Source: Paludibacteraceae bacterium
GTDB lineage: Bacteria; Bacteroidota; Bacteroidia; Bacteroidales; Paludibacteraceae
DNA length: 64,000 nt
Direction of reading: 5' to 3'
Assembly (NCBI GenBank): GCA_024692565.1
Contig: JAILMN010000034.1
Coordinates: forward strand, 1 to 64,000
Notes under the pieces: model-generated
What the model was told of the DNA's origin: nothing
Seen by the model: only the letters and a program-made list of their open reading frames with translations
Databases searched by the model: none
Made by a program: the position numbers and the translations under genes
Part shown: piece after piece, positions 34,674 through 42,849 of the stretch
Layout of the letters: each line of letters opens with the position of its first letter
Numbering within the stretch: position 1 is the first letter of the stretch

Positions 34674-35717
34674 TTAACGAACGCGGGTACCGGTGACGTT
34701 GTACATCTTGTTGTCACGGATGACATAAACGGCTCCGTCAACAACAACTTTCTGTGCCTTCTCAGTGAGCACGATATCCTCGATGCCTTGAGAAATCTCG
34801 TCATCCAGTTCGATATCCTCTTCGGTCTCATAGTTGTACGCAATCGTTCCGCACTCTGCTTCAACGATATATGTCTTACCGTCATCTCCAACAAACGAGA
34901 AGGAGAAGTAGTAATAGCTGTCATCTACGCGAGTAACAACCAAGTCAGAAACTTGCGTAGCTTCGGCGGAATCTTTTGCGGCCGTATAAACTTGTACAAA
35001 ATAGATATCATCTTCCGTGTATGTTCCGGCGATACCTGTCTCGCTCTTTGGCTCTACACCGATCCAGAGGTCAGGATAAGTTAAAACACCTGATTCATAG
35101 TCATAGTCCTTATACAAGTTGAGCTGCCAGTAAGTACCTTCGGTATCCTCAATGAGCGCAGCCTCGCAATAAACGACATCCAGGTTGACTTCGCCACCTT
35201 CTTCACCACCGCCTTGGCCGCCACCTTCACCACCGGTGCTGGACTCGCCATCAATGGTAACTTGGATAGTATAAGCGCGGAGTTGCTTGCTCGGAGTCAA
35301 TACAACAGTCTGTGCATTGATATTCTCAACAACAATTAGCGGGTCGTCAATTTCTTTCTTCTCCGTTTTTGCTTCATATGATGCACCTGTAGTTACAGTA
35401 CCTTTGTTTGATGTCAATGCAAAGTTCTCTTTATTAGCCTTTCCTGCAATAACAACTTTAGTGATGTTAACAGAAGCAGACAAAGTCAGGGTTTTACCTC
35501 CAAATACTCGGAAATCAGCAGGAGCTGTTTCTGTAGCTGCATTCAAAGTTCCGTTGTAAGAAATAGCAATTCCGTTAATAGTGAGCGAAATAGCCTCACC
35601 GTTTTGAGTGTCTTCCGTAGAAACCGGAGTTTGCGTAGCAGGGTCAAGCGTAATAACCGCTGCCATCATGCTGCTTGCGAAGAGCACAGCAGCGAAAAGA
35701 GAGAAGAATTTCTTCAT
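34674..35717 (-). CDS. Secreted beta-rich protein with shared C-terminal tail
   Basis: 347 residues from ATG 35717 (MKKFFSLFAAVLFASSMMA signal). The frame to 35798 starts inside the promoter leader with a Cys/His-rich non-signal stretch and was rejected. The first beta domain (about 20-150) is followed by a Gly-rich linker (GGEGGGQGGGEEGGE), then a second beta domain (about 165-310) rich in Asp, Tyr and Glu. The last 40 residues match the 32 kb protein almost exactly. Function unknown; likely surface-located. The promoter is at 35815-35845. Confidence 0.82.
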   Translation of the reverse strand: MKKFFSLFAAVLFASSMMAAVITLDPATQTPVSTEDTQNGEAISLTINGIAISYNGTLNAATETAPADFRVFGGKTLTLSASVNITKVVIAGKANKENFALTSNKGTVTTGASYEAKTEKKEIDDPLIVVENINAQTVVLTPSKQLRAYTIQVTIDGESSTGGEGGGQGGGEEGGEVNLDVVYCEAALIEDTEGTYWQLNLYKDYDYESGVLTYPDLWIGVEPKSETGIAGTYTEDDIYFVQVYTAAKDSAEATQVSDLVVTRVDDSYYYFSFSFVGDDGKTYIVEAECGTIAYNYETEEDIELDDEISQGIEDIVLTEKAQKVVVDGAVYVIRDNKMYNVTGTRVR

Positions 35718-35814
35718 AATGTTAATAATTAAATTTGGTAAAAAAAGTATTTTATGGTTCTCGTTATGACGACATGCGACATGACGACACGACGACAACT
35801 ATCAAATTGTGGGG

Positions 35815-35845
35815 CAAAGGTAGTGCTATTTTCTGACGTGTGCAA
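35815..35845 (-). promoter_or_regulatory. Promoter for the 34.6 kb secreted protein gene
   Basis: Minus strand TTG (35845-35843), a 20-nt spacer and TACCTTTG (35822-35815). The leader after it holds repeats of CGACATGACGACACGACGAC type. Confidence 0.78.
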
Positions 35846-35914
35846 ATAAATTTGCGTTTTTTATTGCGAAAAGGGCACAATTTTGCATTTTCCCGCCAAA
35901 AGGAACATTTTATA

Positions 35915-36931
35915 TTACTTCTTGTGCGCGGCGATCGTGAGTTGCAGCGAGTTGAAGAGGTTCTGCCAGATGATATATGCCGCTGCGCCGAGAGCTGCCA
36001 TCGGGTTGAGGTAAGTATGTGCCATCCAGACGCCGAGGGACGTGTTTTTTTGTCCGAAAGCTTGTCCGGCTGTGATAGAAGAGACTTCGTTCATGTTCTT
36101 TGGCGCCGCTGCGGGATTGATGAGCACGTCCTGGTAATCGCGACCTTTGGACGGCGCAGGCAGATAATAGCCGATCAGTTTGCCGAGTCCGAATTGGAGA
36201 AGACAGGCGAAGAAGGCGCCTATGAGAAGCCATAGTATTGTTGAATGTTGAATGTTGAATGTTGAAAGGACGGTATTGGTGACGGTTGCGAAAAGGACGG
36301 TGATGGAGGTTACCCAGAGATAGAAGGGGATTTGCGCCGCCTGTTTCGACAATACAAATTCTTTTTTAGTACGCCACTGATAGCCTATTCGGAGAAGCCA
36401 GGCGCTGAAGAAGGGTCCCAGAAGCAGGGGTGCTACGCGGCTGAGGATAAGTAGGAAGGCCGGGATAAAAGCTTTTTCAGCGGCAGGGTTGATTAGCGGA
36501 AAGAGCGCCGGCACAATGAGTGAGGTAGCGAAATTAGAGAGGAGGGTAAAGGATGTGAGGTTTTGTATCGATCCGCCCATTTTGCCTGCGATGATAGGTG
36601 CGGCTGTAGCGGTAGGCATGATGAAACACATGAGTAATCCTTGCGCCAGAAAGCGATTGCCTGTAAGCCAATAAACGCCGGCGTAGGTAGCGAGGCTCAG
36701 CACGATCTGTGCGGTCAGCACGACCCAATGCCATTTATGCAGGCGAAGGTCAAGCGGGTCGATCTTGCAGAAAGTGAAGAACAACATTCCGAAGATCAGC
36801 CACGGCAGGATGGGCGCGAGCGGCAGGAAGAGTTTGTAGCCGAGGGCACCGATGACCATCGAGAGCCAAAGGGCGTTGGCATCAAACAATTGACGAATGG
36901 ACGATTTACGATTTACGATTGATTTCCCCAT
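35915..36931 (-). CDS. SBF-like (bile acid:sodium symporter type) transporter
   Basis: 338 residues with about ten hydrophobic segments. The conserved half-repeat MPTATAAPIIAGKMGGSIQNLT resembles the SBF/BASS core, which carries organic anions with sodium. The substrate is not known; pyruvate, bile acid or nucleoside-like substrates occur in the family. The first 16 residues (GKSIVNRKSSIRQLFD) and the segment LSTFNIQHSTIL (36240-36262) are encoded by heptamer-type repeats, so the protein contains two repeat-derived stretches. It is the last gene of a five-gene minus-strand cluster and overlaps dus by 19 bp. Confidence 0.82.
   Translation of the reverse strand: MGKSIVNRKSSIRQLFDANALWLSMVIGALGYKLFLPLAPILPWLIFGMLFFTFCKIDPLDLRLHKWHWVVLTAQIVLSLATYAGVYWLTGNRFLAQGLLMCFIMPTATAAPIIAGKMGGSIQNLTSFTLLSNFATSLIVPALFPLINPAAEKAFIPAFLLILSRVAPLLLGPFFSAWLLRIGYQWRTKKEFVLSKQAAQIPFYLWVTSITVLFATVTNTVLSTFNIQHSTILWLLIGAFFACLLQFGLGKLIGYYLPAPSKGRDYQDVLINPAAAPKNMNEVSSITAGQAFGQKNTSLGVWMAHTYLNPMAALGAAAYIIWQNLFNSLQLTIAAHKK
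36240..36262 (+). repeat. Repeat tract inside the transporter gene (GTTGAAT type)
   Basis: Three 7-bp units of GTTGAAT kind lie in frame and encode STFNIQHST. The same unit occurs between genes at 46091-46115. Confidence 0.85.
36891..36922 (+). repeat. GACGATT-type array at the dus-transporter junction
   Basis: Units GACGAATG, GACGATT, TACGATT and TACGATT lie across the dus stop (36913-36915) and the transporter start (36931). Confidence 0.85.
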
Positions 36932-37890
36932 TGTTGTACTATTGTGTCCATTATTGAGAAGACCTCTTCGACGGTTTCGGCGCGAAGGAGGGCTATACGC
37001 GTTTGTTTGAAATTATCAAGGCCTTTGAAGACCGGCGATGCTGCAAAATGTCGGCGCGAGTGAACGATACCTTTGCGTTCGTCGTTGCCGCACCATTGGA
37101 TGGAAGCGAGGACGTGCTCTTTGAGGACAGCGACTTTTTCAGCCATTGTCGTCGGACAGGGCAGACCTTTCATTTCGGCGAAGAGCCAAGGAGCACCGAA
37201 GGTAGCGCGGCCGATCATGATAGCGTCTACACCATATTTATCGAAGCACTCACATGCGCGCTCGGGCGTTGCGACATCGCCGTTGCCGATGATGGGAATA
37301 TGGATTCGGGGATTGTTCTTCACTTCGCCGATGAGTGTCCAATCGGCTTCGCCGCGGTACATCTGAGAGCGAGTGCGTCCGTGGATAGCGAGTTCGCGGA
37401 TGCCGAGGTCTTGAAGGCGTTCGGCGAGGTCAACGATGAAGGGTGTTCCATCCTCAAGGTACAAGCTTTTTTCATCCCATCCGAGGCGGGTTTTGCAAGT
37501 GACGGGAGTATGAACGGCGTTGACGACTGCGCGCGTTATTTCCAGCATTTTAGGCACATCTTTGAGCAATCCTGCGCCTGCACCTTTACCCGCTACTTTC
37601 TTGACCGGACAGCCGAAATTGATATCGATGAAGTCGGGATGCGCGGTTTCTACGATCCGTGCGGCTTCTGCCATCGAGTCGGGTTCACGGCCGTAGATCT
37701 GGATCGCCACGGGTCGTTCTTCGTCATGGATGGTGAGTTTGCGGGTTGTGGAAGCAATATCACGGACGAGTGCATCTGCGTTGACGAATTCCGTATAGAC
37801 GCGATCGGCGCCGTAGCGTTTGCACAAGGCGCGAAACGCCGGGTCGGTCACGTCCTCCATCGGAGCCAAATATAATTGACGATTGACCAA
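36913..37890 (-). CDS. dusB: tRNA-dihydrouridine synthase
   Basis: 325 residues. It has the FMN-binding TIM-barrel signatures LAPMEDVTDPAFR, VQIYGREP, INFGCPVKKVAGKGAGA with catalytic Cys, and PIIGNGDV and MIGRATFG. Dus enzymes reduce uridines of tRNA D-loops. The start is TTG 37890, and the first residues VNRQLYL are encoded in a GACGATT-type repeat; ATG 37860 would remove part of the LAPMEDV motif, so the longer form is preferred. The stop is in the next array. Same strand and cluster as pgpH. Confidence 0.93.
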   Translation of the reverse strand: MVNRQLYLAPMEDVTDPAFRALCKRYGADRVYTEFVNADALVRDIASTTRKLTIHDEERPVAIQIYGREPDSMAEAARIVETAHPDFIDINFGCPVKKVAGKGAGAGLLKDVPKMLEITRAVVNAVHTPVTCKTRLGWDEKSLYLEDGTPFIVDLAERLQDLGIRELAIHGRTRSQMYRGEADWTLIGEVKNNPRIHIPIIGNGDVATPERACECFDKYGVDAIMIGRATFGAPWLFAEMKGLPCPTTMAEKVAVLKEHVLASIQWCGNDERKGIVHSRRHFAASPVFKGLDNFKQTRIALLRAETVEEVFSIMDTIVQQWGNQS

Positions 37891-37908
37891 TTTACGATTT
37901 ACGATTTA
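37873..37908 (+). repeat. GACGATT-type array at the pgpH-dus junction
   Basis: Units GACGATT, GACCAATT, TACGATT and TACGATT. The TAA stop of the HD gene (37906-37908) and the TTG start of dus (37890) are both in the array. Confidence 0.85.
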
Positions 37909-39804
37909 TTTGTTTAATGTAGGATAGCTGATGCGATGATGATTCATGGCGGTGAGGCGGGAGACGAAGACGCGTCGGATGTCTTCGACATCTTTGAAGG
38001 ACAGCGGTGTCTCGGCGAACTGACCATCGGCTATCTGGCTGTCAATCATGAGGTTAACAGCTTTGGCGATTGCTTCTTCGGAGAAGTCATCGAGGCTGCG
38101 TGAACGGGCTTCGATAGCATCTGCCATCATGAGGATTGCACCTTCTTTGGTGGTCGGTTTACCGCCCGGATAGCGGAAGAGGGACTGATCGATCTTCTCG
38201 TGCGGGTGCGCATTGCAATATGTATTATAGAAATAGCGCACGAGGGAAGTGCCGTGGTGGGTTGTGATGAAATTGATGACCACTTCGGGCAAGTGGTTGC
38301 GCCGTGCGATCTTCTCTCCTTCGGTTACATGGGCGATGATGACTTGTGCGGCATCCCGCGGATCCATTTGCAGGAGCGGGTTCTCTACCCCATTCTGGTT
38401 CTCCGTATAATAGAGCGGGTCGGTGATTTTGCCGATGTCATGATAGAGCGCACCGGTGCGGACGAGGAGTGCGTTCGCTCCGATGGTTTTAGCGGCTTCT
38501 GCGGCAAGGTTAGACACCTGCATCGAGTGCTGGAATGTGCCGGGTGCGCGTTCTGCCAGCGTGTGCAGCAGTTCGGAGTTGATATCCGTCAGTTCGACGA
38601 GGGTGATAGACGAGATGAAACGGAACAATTTCTCGAAGGCGTAGATCAAGCCGTAGCAACCGATGGTAAGCAGGAAGCAGATGAAGAAATAGAGGTACAT
38701 CCAGGGGTCAATAGACGTGAAGACGCCTGTCTGCGCAAAGGTGATGGCGGTATAAGCGACCGTTTGCGCGAGGAGTATCCATGCGGCTGTTTGTACCAAT
38801 TGGGCACGGCGCGTCATGTCGCTAAGCGATGAGACAGCAACCATTCCGACTACGATCTGAATGAAGAAGAACTCAACGGGTACGGGTACTACGATGGAAG
38901 CGATGAGGATGGTTGTGAAATGCAAGAAGAGTGCGGTTCGGGAATCGAAGAACACGCGCGTTAATATAGGTACCCACGCGAAGGGGATAAGATAGACGGT
39001 GAGGTTGAAGCGCAATGCCAGACACGCAAGTCCGATGACGATGAAAATCTGCAGGCAGAAGAACAGCACTTTGGACGTCGAGCGCAGGTAAGACAAGCGG
39101 AAGACATACAGATAGATGACAAACAGGCAGAGGAAAAGCATCACAAGGATGACTTCGCCCATGATAGAAAGTGTGCGCTGCTGTGTGCCGAGCGATTCGT
39201 CGTCATACGCGCGACGCAGAGAGGTCAGGATTTGGTAGGTTCGTTCGGTTACGATCTCACCGTGGTCGATGATTTTCTCGCCTTTCTGCACGATGCCTTG
39301 CGTGGGCACGATGGACGAGAGGTATTGGTTCATTCGTTTTTCCGTTAGGGCAGTGTCGCGCACGAGATTTTGTCCGCACTCATAGCCGAAATGCGCGAAC
39401 GCGGAGGCCATGGTATATACTTCATCCGGGAAATGATAGGTTTTGCCGGACGGAGATATTTTGATGCGCGTGAGTCCGTTTTCCTCGAGCCATTCTTTGT
39501 CCTGAAGCGAGATGACGGGCACTTGACGTTGCGTCTGCGGGACGTACTTATAGTACGGCGTAAAGGTAGTGAGGAGTTGTTTGCGCTCCTTGGTCAGTTG
39601 CTCGTCGGTTTTATAAATCGGGAAGTCAAAATCGGCAGTCAAGAGCGAGTAGCCCCAGGGTTTGCCTACTTCAAAATGATAGCGGAAGGAGTTGTTGTAT
39701 CGCGGGAACATGAGTACGATGATCGCAGCGAGTACAGCGAAAATACCCAGTCGGAAGATCGTTTGGGCTGTTTTCGAGTTGAAGACGGAAGTTTTAAATT
39801 TCAT
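37906..39804 (-). CDS. pgpH: 7TM-HD membrane phosphohydrolase (PgpH-type c-di-AMP phosphodiesterase)
   Basis: 632 residues with one N-terminal membrane segment (about 15-32), an extracytoplasmic domain (about 35-205), seven transmembrane segments (about 210-395) and a C-terminal HD domain (about 410-632). HD residues: HSMQVSNLAAE, LYHDIGKITDP, IIAHVTEGEKIA and THHGTSLVRYFY. In Listeria and Bacillus this architecture (PgpH/YqfF) degrades cyclic di-AMP. The stop codon falls in a GACGATT-type array. The presence of cdaA cannot be checked here. Confidence 0.92.
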   Translation of the reverse strand: MKFKTSVFNSKTAQTIFRLGIFAVLAAIIVLMFPRYNNSFRYHFEVGKPWGYSLLTADFDFPIYKTDEQLTKERKQLLTTFTPYYKYVPQTQRQVPVISLQDKEWLEENGLTRIKISPSGKTYHFPDEVYTMASAFAHFGYECGQNLVRDTALTEKRMNQYLSSIVPTQGIVQKGEKIIDHGEIVTERTYQILTSLRRAYDDESLGTQQRTLSIMGEVILVMLFLCLFVIYLYVFRLSYLRSTSKVLFFCLQIFIVIGLACLALRFNLTVYLIPFAWVPILTRVFFDSRTALFLHFTTILIASIVVPVPVEFFFIQIVVGMVAVSSLSDMTRRAQLVQTAAWILLAQTVAYTAITFAQTGVFTSIDPWMYLYFFICFLLTIGCYGLIYAFEKLFRFISSITLVELTDINSELLHTLAERAPGTFQHSMQVSNLAAEAAKTIGANALLVRTGALYHDIGKITDPLYYTENQNGVENPLLQMDPRDAAQVIIAHVTEGEKIARRNHLPEVVINFITTHHGTSLVRYFYNTYCNAHPHEKIDQSLFRYPGGKPTTKEGAILMMADAIEARSRSLDDFSEEAIAKAVNLMIDSQIADGQFAETPLSFKDVEDIRRVFVSRLTAMNHHRISYPTLNK

Positions 39805-39850
39805 ATTTACGATTTACTAATTGACGATTTACGACTTATTGACGATTTAT
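39805..39850 (+). repeat. GACGATT-type array between pgpH and the fused gene
   Basis: Repeated TACGATT, GACGATT and TACGACTT units fill the gap. The TAA stop of the fused gene (39847-39849) is part of the array. Confidence 0.85.
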
Positions 39851-41016
39851 CGCTTCTCACGGAAGAAGCTCTGAATTAACGATTTACATTCGAGTTCGAG
39901 TACGCCGGCTGTGACGGTTGCTTTCGGATGGAAAGCGCGTGGGGCGTATGTATGATAGCCGCGTTTGGGATCGGGTGCACCGTAAACGATTCGGGATATC
40001 TGTGCCCATCCGATAGCTCCTGCGCACATAGCACAGGGTTCGACCGTGACGTACAGAGTGCAGTCCGGCAGATATTTGCCGCCGAGTGTTTGTGTAGCGG
40101 CGGTGATGGCTTGTATCTCTGCGTGGGCTGTGACGTCCGCAAGTGTTTCTGTGAGGTTGTGTCCGCGTCCGATGATCTGATTTTGGCTGACGATGACACA
40201 ACCTATGGGTATTTCGTCTGCGGCGAGGGCTTTTTGGGCTTCGGCAAGGGCGAGGCGCATGAAGCGCTCATCCGCTGATTGACGATTTGACGATTGACGA
40301 TTTAACGATTGATTGTCCGATTTTATTTGACAGAAATCGGCAAGTGTTTCGGGGTGAGATTCGAAATGATTACCTATGACGACGATGTCTGCACCGGCAG
40401 AAAAGGCATCATTCATGGCTTTCGGGGTGCGAATGCCTCCGCCTACTATAAGCGGCACAGATATTCGAGATTTGACTTCCCTTATTATTTCAGGCTTAAC
40501 GGGATTTTTGGCTCCTGAACCTGCTTCGAGATAAATGAGTTTTTTTCCCATCATTTCTGCGGCAAGGCAAGTGTCAATAATTTTATCAATATCGTTCGGA
40601 TCGAGCGGTTTTGTTTGAGTGACACGCATGGTAGAAGTCTCGATTCCGCCGTCAATGAGGATGTAAGCCGTTGGGACGAAATCCATGTGCGATTCGTAGA
40701 CAGCACGTGCAGACTTAACTTGCTGATCCACAAGGTATTCGGGGTTATTTCCGGAGAGCAAAGAGAGGTATAATATCGCATCTGCTTCAGGGGTAAACTG
40801 TGACGAATTTCCGGGGAAGAGAATGATGGGAATTGAAGATTGCAGATTGCAGATTTTAGATTTTAGATTTCGCACAAACTCCGTCGGGTTGCCGCCGGTT
40901 GAACCGCCCACGAAGATATAGTCCGGATGGCAGGAATCGGAAAAATGCAAAGCATCCAGATTTGCTTTCTCGGGATCAAGCAAAAGCGCCAAACTATGTT
41001 TTTTATTTATTTCCAT
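39847..41016 (-). CDS. Fusion of geranylgeranylglyceryl phosphate synthase and TadA deaminase
   Basis: 389 residues. Residues about 1-232 are a full-length GGGPS/PcrB-type prenyltransferase: LDPEKANLD, FVGGSTGGN, ILFPGN, IYLEAGSGA, VGGGIRTP and GADIVVIGN. It would join a prenyl chain to glycerol-1-phosphate. Residues about 248-389 are a full-length tRNA adenosine deaminase: zinc site HAEIQAI, PCAMCAGAI, and the motif DPKRGYHTY close to TadA; it makes inosine at the wobble base. The linker (about 232-247, NQSLNRQSSNRQSA) is encoded by a GACGATT-type array that normally separates genes here. Start 41016 overlaps the gldD stop by 10 bp. Another repeat tract (40842-40876) encodes LKSKICNLQSS in the first domain. 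Confidence 0.9.
   Translation of the reverse strand: MEINKKHSLALLLDPEKANLDALHFSDSCHPDYIFVGGSTGGNPTEFVRNLKSKICNLQSSIPIILFPGNSSQFTPEADAILYLSLLSGNNPEYLVDQQVKSARAVYESHMDFVPTAYILIDGGIETSTMRVTQTKPLDPNDIDKIIDTCLAAEMMGKKLIYLEAGSGAKNPVKPEIIREVKSRISVPLIVGGGIRTPKAMNDAFSAGADIVVIGNHFESHPETLADFCQIKSDNQSLNRQSSNRQSADERFMRLALAEAQKALAADEIPIGCVIVSQNQIIGRGHNLTETLADVTAHAEIQAITAATQTLGGKYLPDCTLYVTVEPCAMCAGAIGWAQISRIVYGAPDPKRGYHTYAPRAFHPKATVTAGVLELECKSLIQSFFREKR
40276..40318 (+). repeat. GACGATT-type array inside the GGGPS-TadA gene
   Basis: Units ATTGACG, ATTTGACG, ATTGACG, ATTTAACG and ATTGATTG run in frame and make the linker. In the other two frames the array holds TAA-type stops, so a change of unit number would separate the two domains. 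Confidence 0.88.
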
Positions 41017-41579
41017 GAGAAGGATTCGACCATGCGGAGGACGTCGGTTCGGAGGTAGTTATACACAGGTGCGAGGGAGTCGGCGTTAGGCGGGCAGTTG
41101 CAATAGACCGAAGCACGGAAGAAATGATGCGTGGAGTCGGTGATAAAAAACTGGCAGGAAGACGCGGTGTTTCCCTCGAGGTCGAAGAGTACGCCGTAAA
41201 CGTTCGCTTCGGGATGATTATATTCGCGTTCCGGTATCGCATTCGCGAAGGAAGCGTTGCGGTACACGAACTCGAGTGCATCGTTGGTCAGTTCGCGCAA
41301 ATTATGATTAACGGGTTTGTACGAACAATGGATGGTTGCGTTGAGTGCAGGGTAAAAGAGGTTGATCCAATAGGGTTCCGCGGCATCGTTGCGGGGTTGC
41401 ACACGTGCGTTGGCGGACAAGTCAAAGGTGTACGGATAGCGCGGGTATTGGGAAGCGAAAGAGGTATAAGCCGTATCCGGTACGGAAATACGATAATAGC
41501 CGTACGGTTTAGGCGATGTCACATCGTGACACGCCGTGAGCAATAATAACCCTATGCAAAAAAGTACCAATTTGCGCAT
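41007..41579 (-). CDS. gldD: Gliding motility lipoprotein GldD
   Basis: 190 residues from ATG 41579 (MRKLVLFCIGLLLLTAC). A longer open frame to 42233 runs antisense through manC and was rejected. The lipobox LLLTAC gives the envelope anchor. GldD signature PKPYGYYRISVPDTAY follows the signal. GldD is needed for type IX secretion and gliding in Bacteroidetes. The gene overlaps the fused gene by 10 bp. A weak TACTTTTG-like box lies upstream (41606-41599) without a matching TTG. Confidence 0.87.
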   Translation of the reverse strand: MRKLVLFCIGLLLLTACHDVTSPKPYGYYRISVPDTAYTSFASQYPRYPYTFDLSANARVQPRNDAAEPYWINLFYPALNATIHCSYKPVNHNLRELTNDALEFVYRNASFANAIPEREYNHPEANVYGVLFDLEGNTASSCQFFITDSTHHFFRASVYCNCPPNADSLAPVYNYLRTDVLRMVESFSWK

Positions 41580-41697
41580 TTTACTCCAAAATCGGGCACA
41601 AAAGTAATATAAAAAGTTGAAAAATGAAAATTGAAAATTAAAAATTTGTGTTTTTCTGTAAAAATGCAACTTTTTTGTAAAAAAAGTATGCGCGCGC

Positions 41698-41728
41698 TTG
41701 CATATGTTAAAATAATGTTGTATATTTG
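41698..41728 (+). promoter_or_regulatory. Promoter for manC and glycogen cluster
   Basis: TTG (41698-41700), a 20-nt spacer and TATATTTG (41721-41728), 26 nt before the start. Confidence 0.8.
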
Positions 41729-41753
41729 CACGCTTTTTGGAATTTGACCAAGT

Positions 41754-42842
41754 ATGATGAAGAATAACTATTGTGTGATTATGGCGGGCGGTGTCGGAAG
41801 CAGGTTCTGGCCGTTCAGCCGCGAGAGTAAGCCGAAGCAATTCTTGGATTTCTTCGGCACGGGGCGAAGTTTGCTGCAGATGACGGTGGACAGATTCCGG
41901 CCGATTGTGCCCATTGAGAATATGGTTATTGTGACGAATGTGGCGTATAAGGGACTGATTTTGGAGCAAGTGCCGGACTTGAAGGAGGAGCAGATATTGT
42001 GTGAGCCGGCGAGAAGGAATACAGCGCCGTGTATTGCGTATGCGACGGCGTGGATAAAGGAAAGAGCCGCCCAGGCCAATATCGTTGTTGCGGCGAGTGA
42101 TCATCTGATATTGGAGGAGGAGAAGTTCAGGCAGGTTATTCTGAAGGCATTTGATTTTGTGGAGCGGAATAAAGCGATTTGTACGTTGGGAATGCAGCCT
42201 ACGAGGCCGGAGACCGGGTATGGGTACATACAATACTTGAATGAGCCGATTGAAGATTTAAGATTGAAGATTGAAGATTCGGGTATTTTCCCGGTAAAGG
42301 AATTTAAGGAGAAGCCGGATTTGGCGACGGCGAAGGGATATTTGGCGAGCGGAGAGTATTTATGGAACAGCGGTATTTTCGTTTGGAGTTTGGCGACGAT
42401 TAGCGAGGCGATAGAGAAATATATGCCGGATGTTGCGGCGATATTTGCGAAGGGTAAGGGTGTTATCGGGACGAAAGACGAGCGCGCGTTTATTGAGGAA
42501 TGGTTTCCGCAATGCCCGAATATATCCGTGGACTACGGGATCATGGAGAAGGCGAACAATGTGTATGTGATTCCTTCTTCGTTCGGTTGGTCGGATTTAG
42601 GCACATGGGGCAGTTTGTATGAGTTGAGTGAGAAGGATGAGAACGGCAATGTGAGTCTGCACAGCGAGACACATTACTATGACGCGCAGGGAAATATCGT
42701 TGTGCTTGAGCCGGGCAAAGTAGCGATCGTACAAGGCGTGAACGACATGATCATCGTGGAGGAGAAAGGCGCTTTGTTGGTTTGCAAAAAAGCCGAAGAG
42801 CAACGAATCAAAGAATTTACAAATAATTTACTTAATACTTAA
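41754..42842 (+). CDS. manC: Mannose-1-phosphate guanylyltransferase
   Basis: 362 residues. Nucleotidyltransferase motifs MAGGVGSRFWPFSRESKPKQ (pyrophosphorylase signature), EPARRNTAPC and KPDLATAKGYLASGEYLWNSG. It makes GDP-mannose for cell-surface glycans. It has two adjacent ATG codons (41754, 41757). The segment IEDLRLKIEDS (42248-42280) is encoded by an in-frame ATTGAAG-type repeat, absent from normal family members as far as I recall. It is followed 7 nt later by the debranching enzyme gene. Confidence 0.93.
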   Translation: MMKNNYCVIMAGGVGSRFWPFSRESKPKQFLDFFGTGRSLLQMTVDRFRPIVPIENMVIVTNVAYKGLILEQVPDLKEEQILCEPARRNTAPCIAYATAWIKERAAQANIVVAASDHLILEEEKFRQVILKAFDFVERNKAICTLGMQPTRPETGYGYIQYLNEPIEDLRLKIEDSGIFPVKEFKEKPDLATAKGYLASGEYLWNSGIFVWSLATISEAIEKYMPDVAAIFAKGKGVIGTKDERAFIEEWFPQCPNISVDYGIMEKANNVYVIPSSFGWSDLGTWGSLYELSEKDENGNVSLHSETHYYDAQGNIVVLEPGKVAIVQGVNDMIIVEEKGALLVCKKAEEQRIKEFTNNLLNT

Positions 42843-42849
42843 TCACATC

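Noticed and set aside
41580..42233. N-terminal extension of the gldD reading frame
   Set aside because: It is antisense to manC. The lipoprotein signal at 41579 is the natural start.
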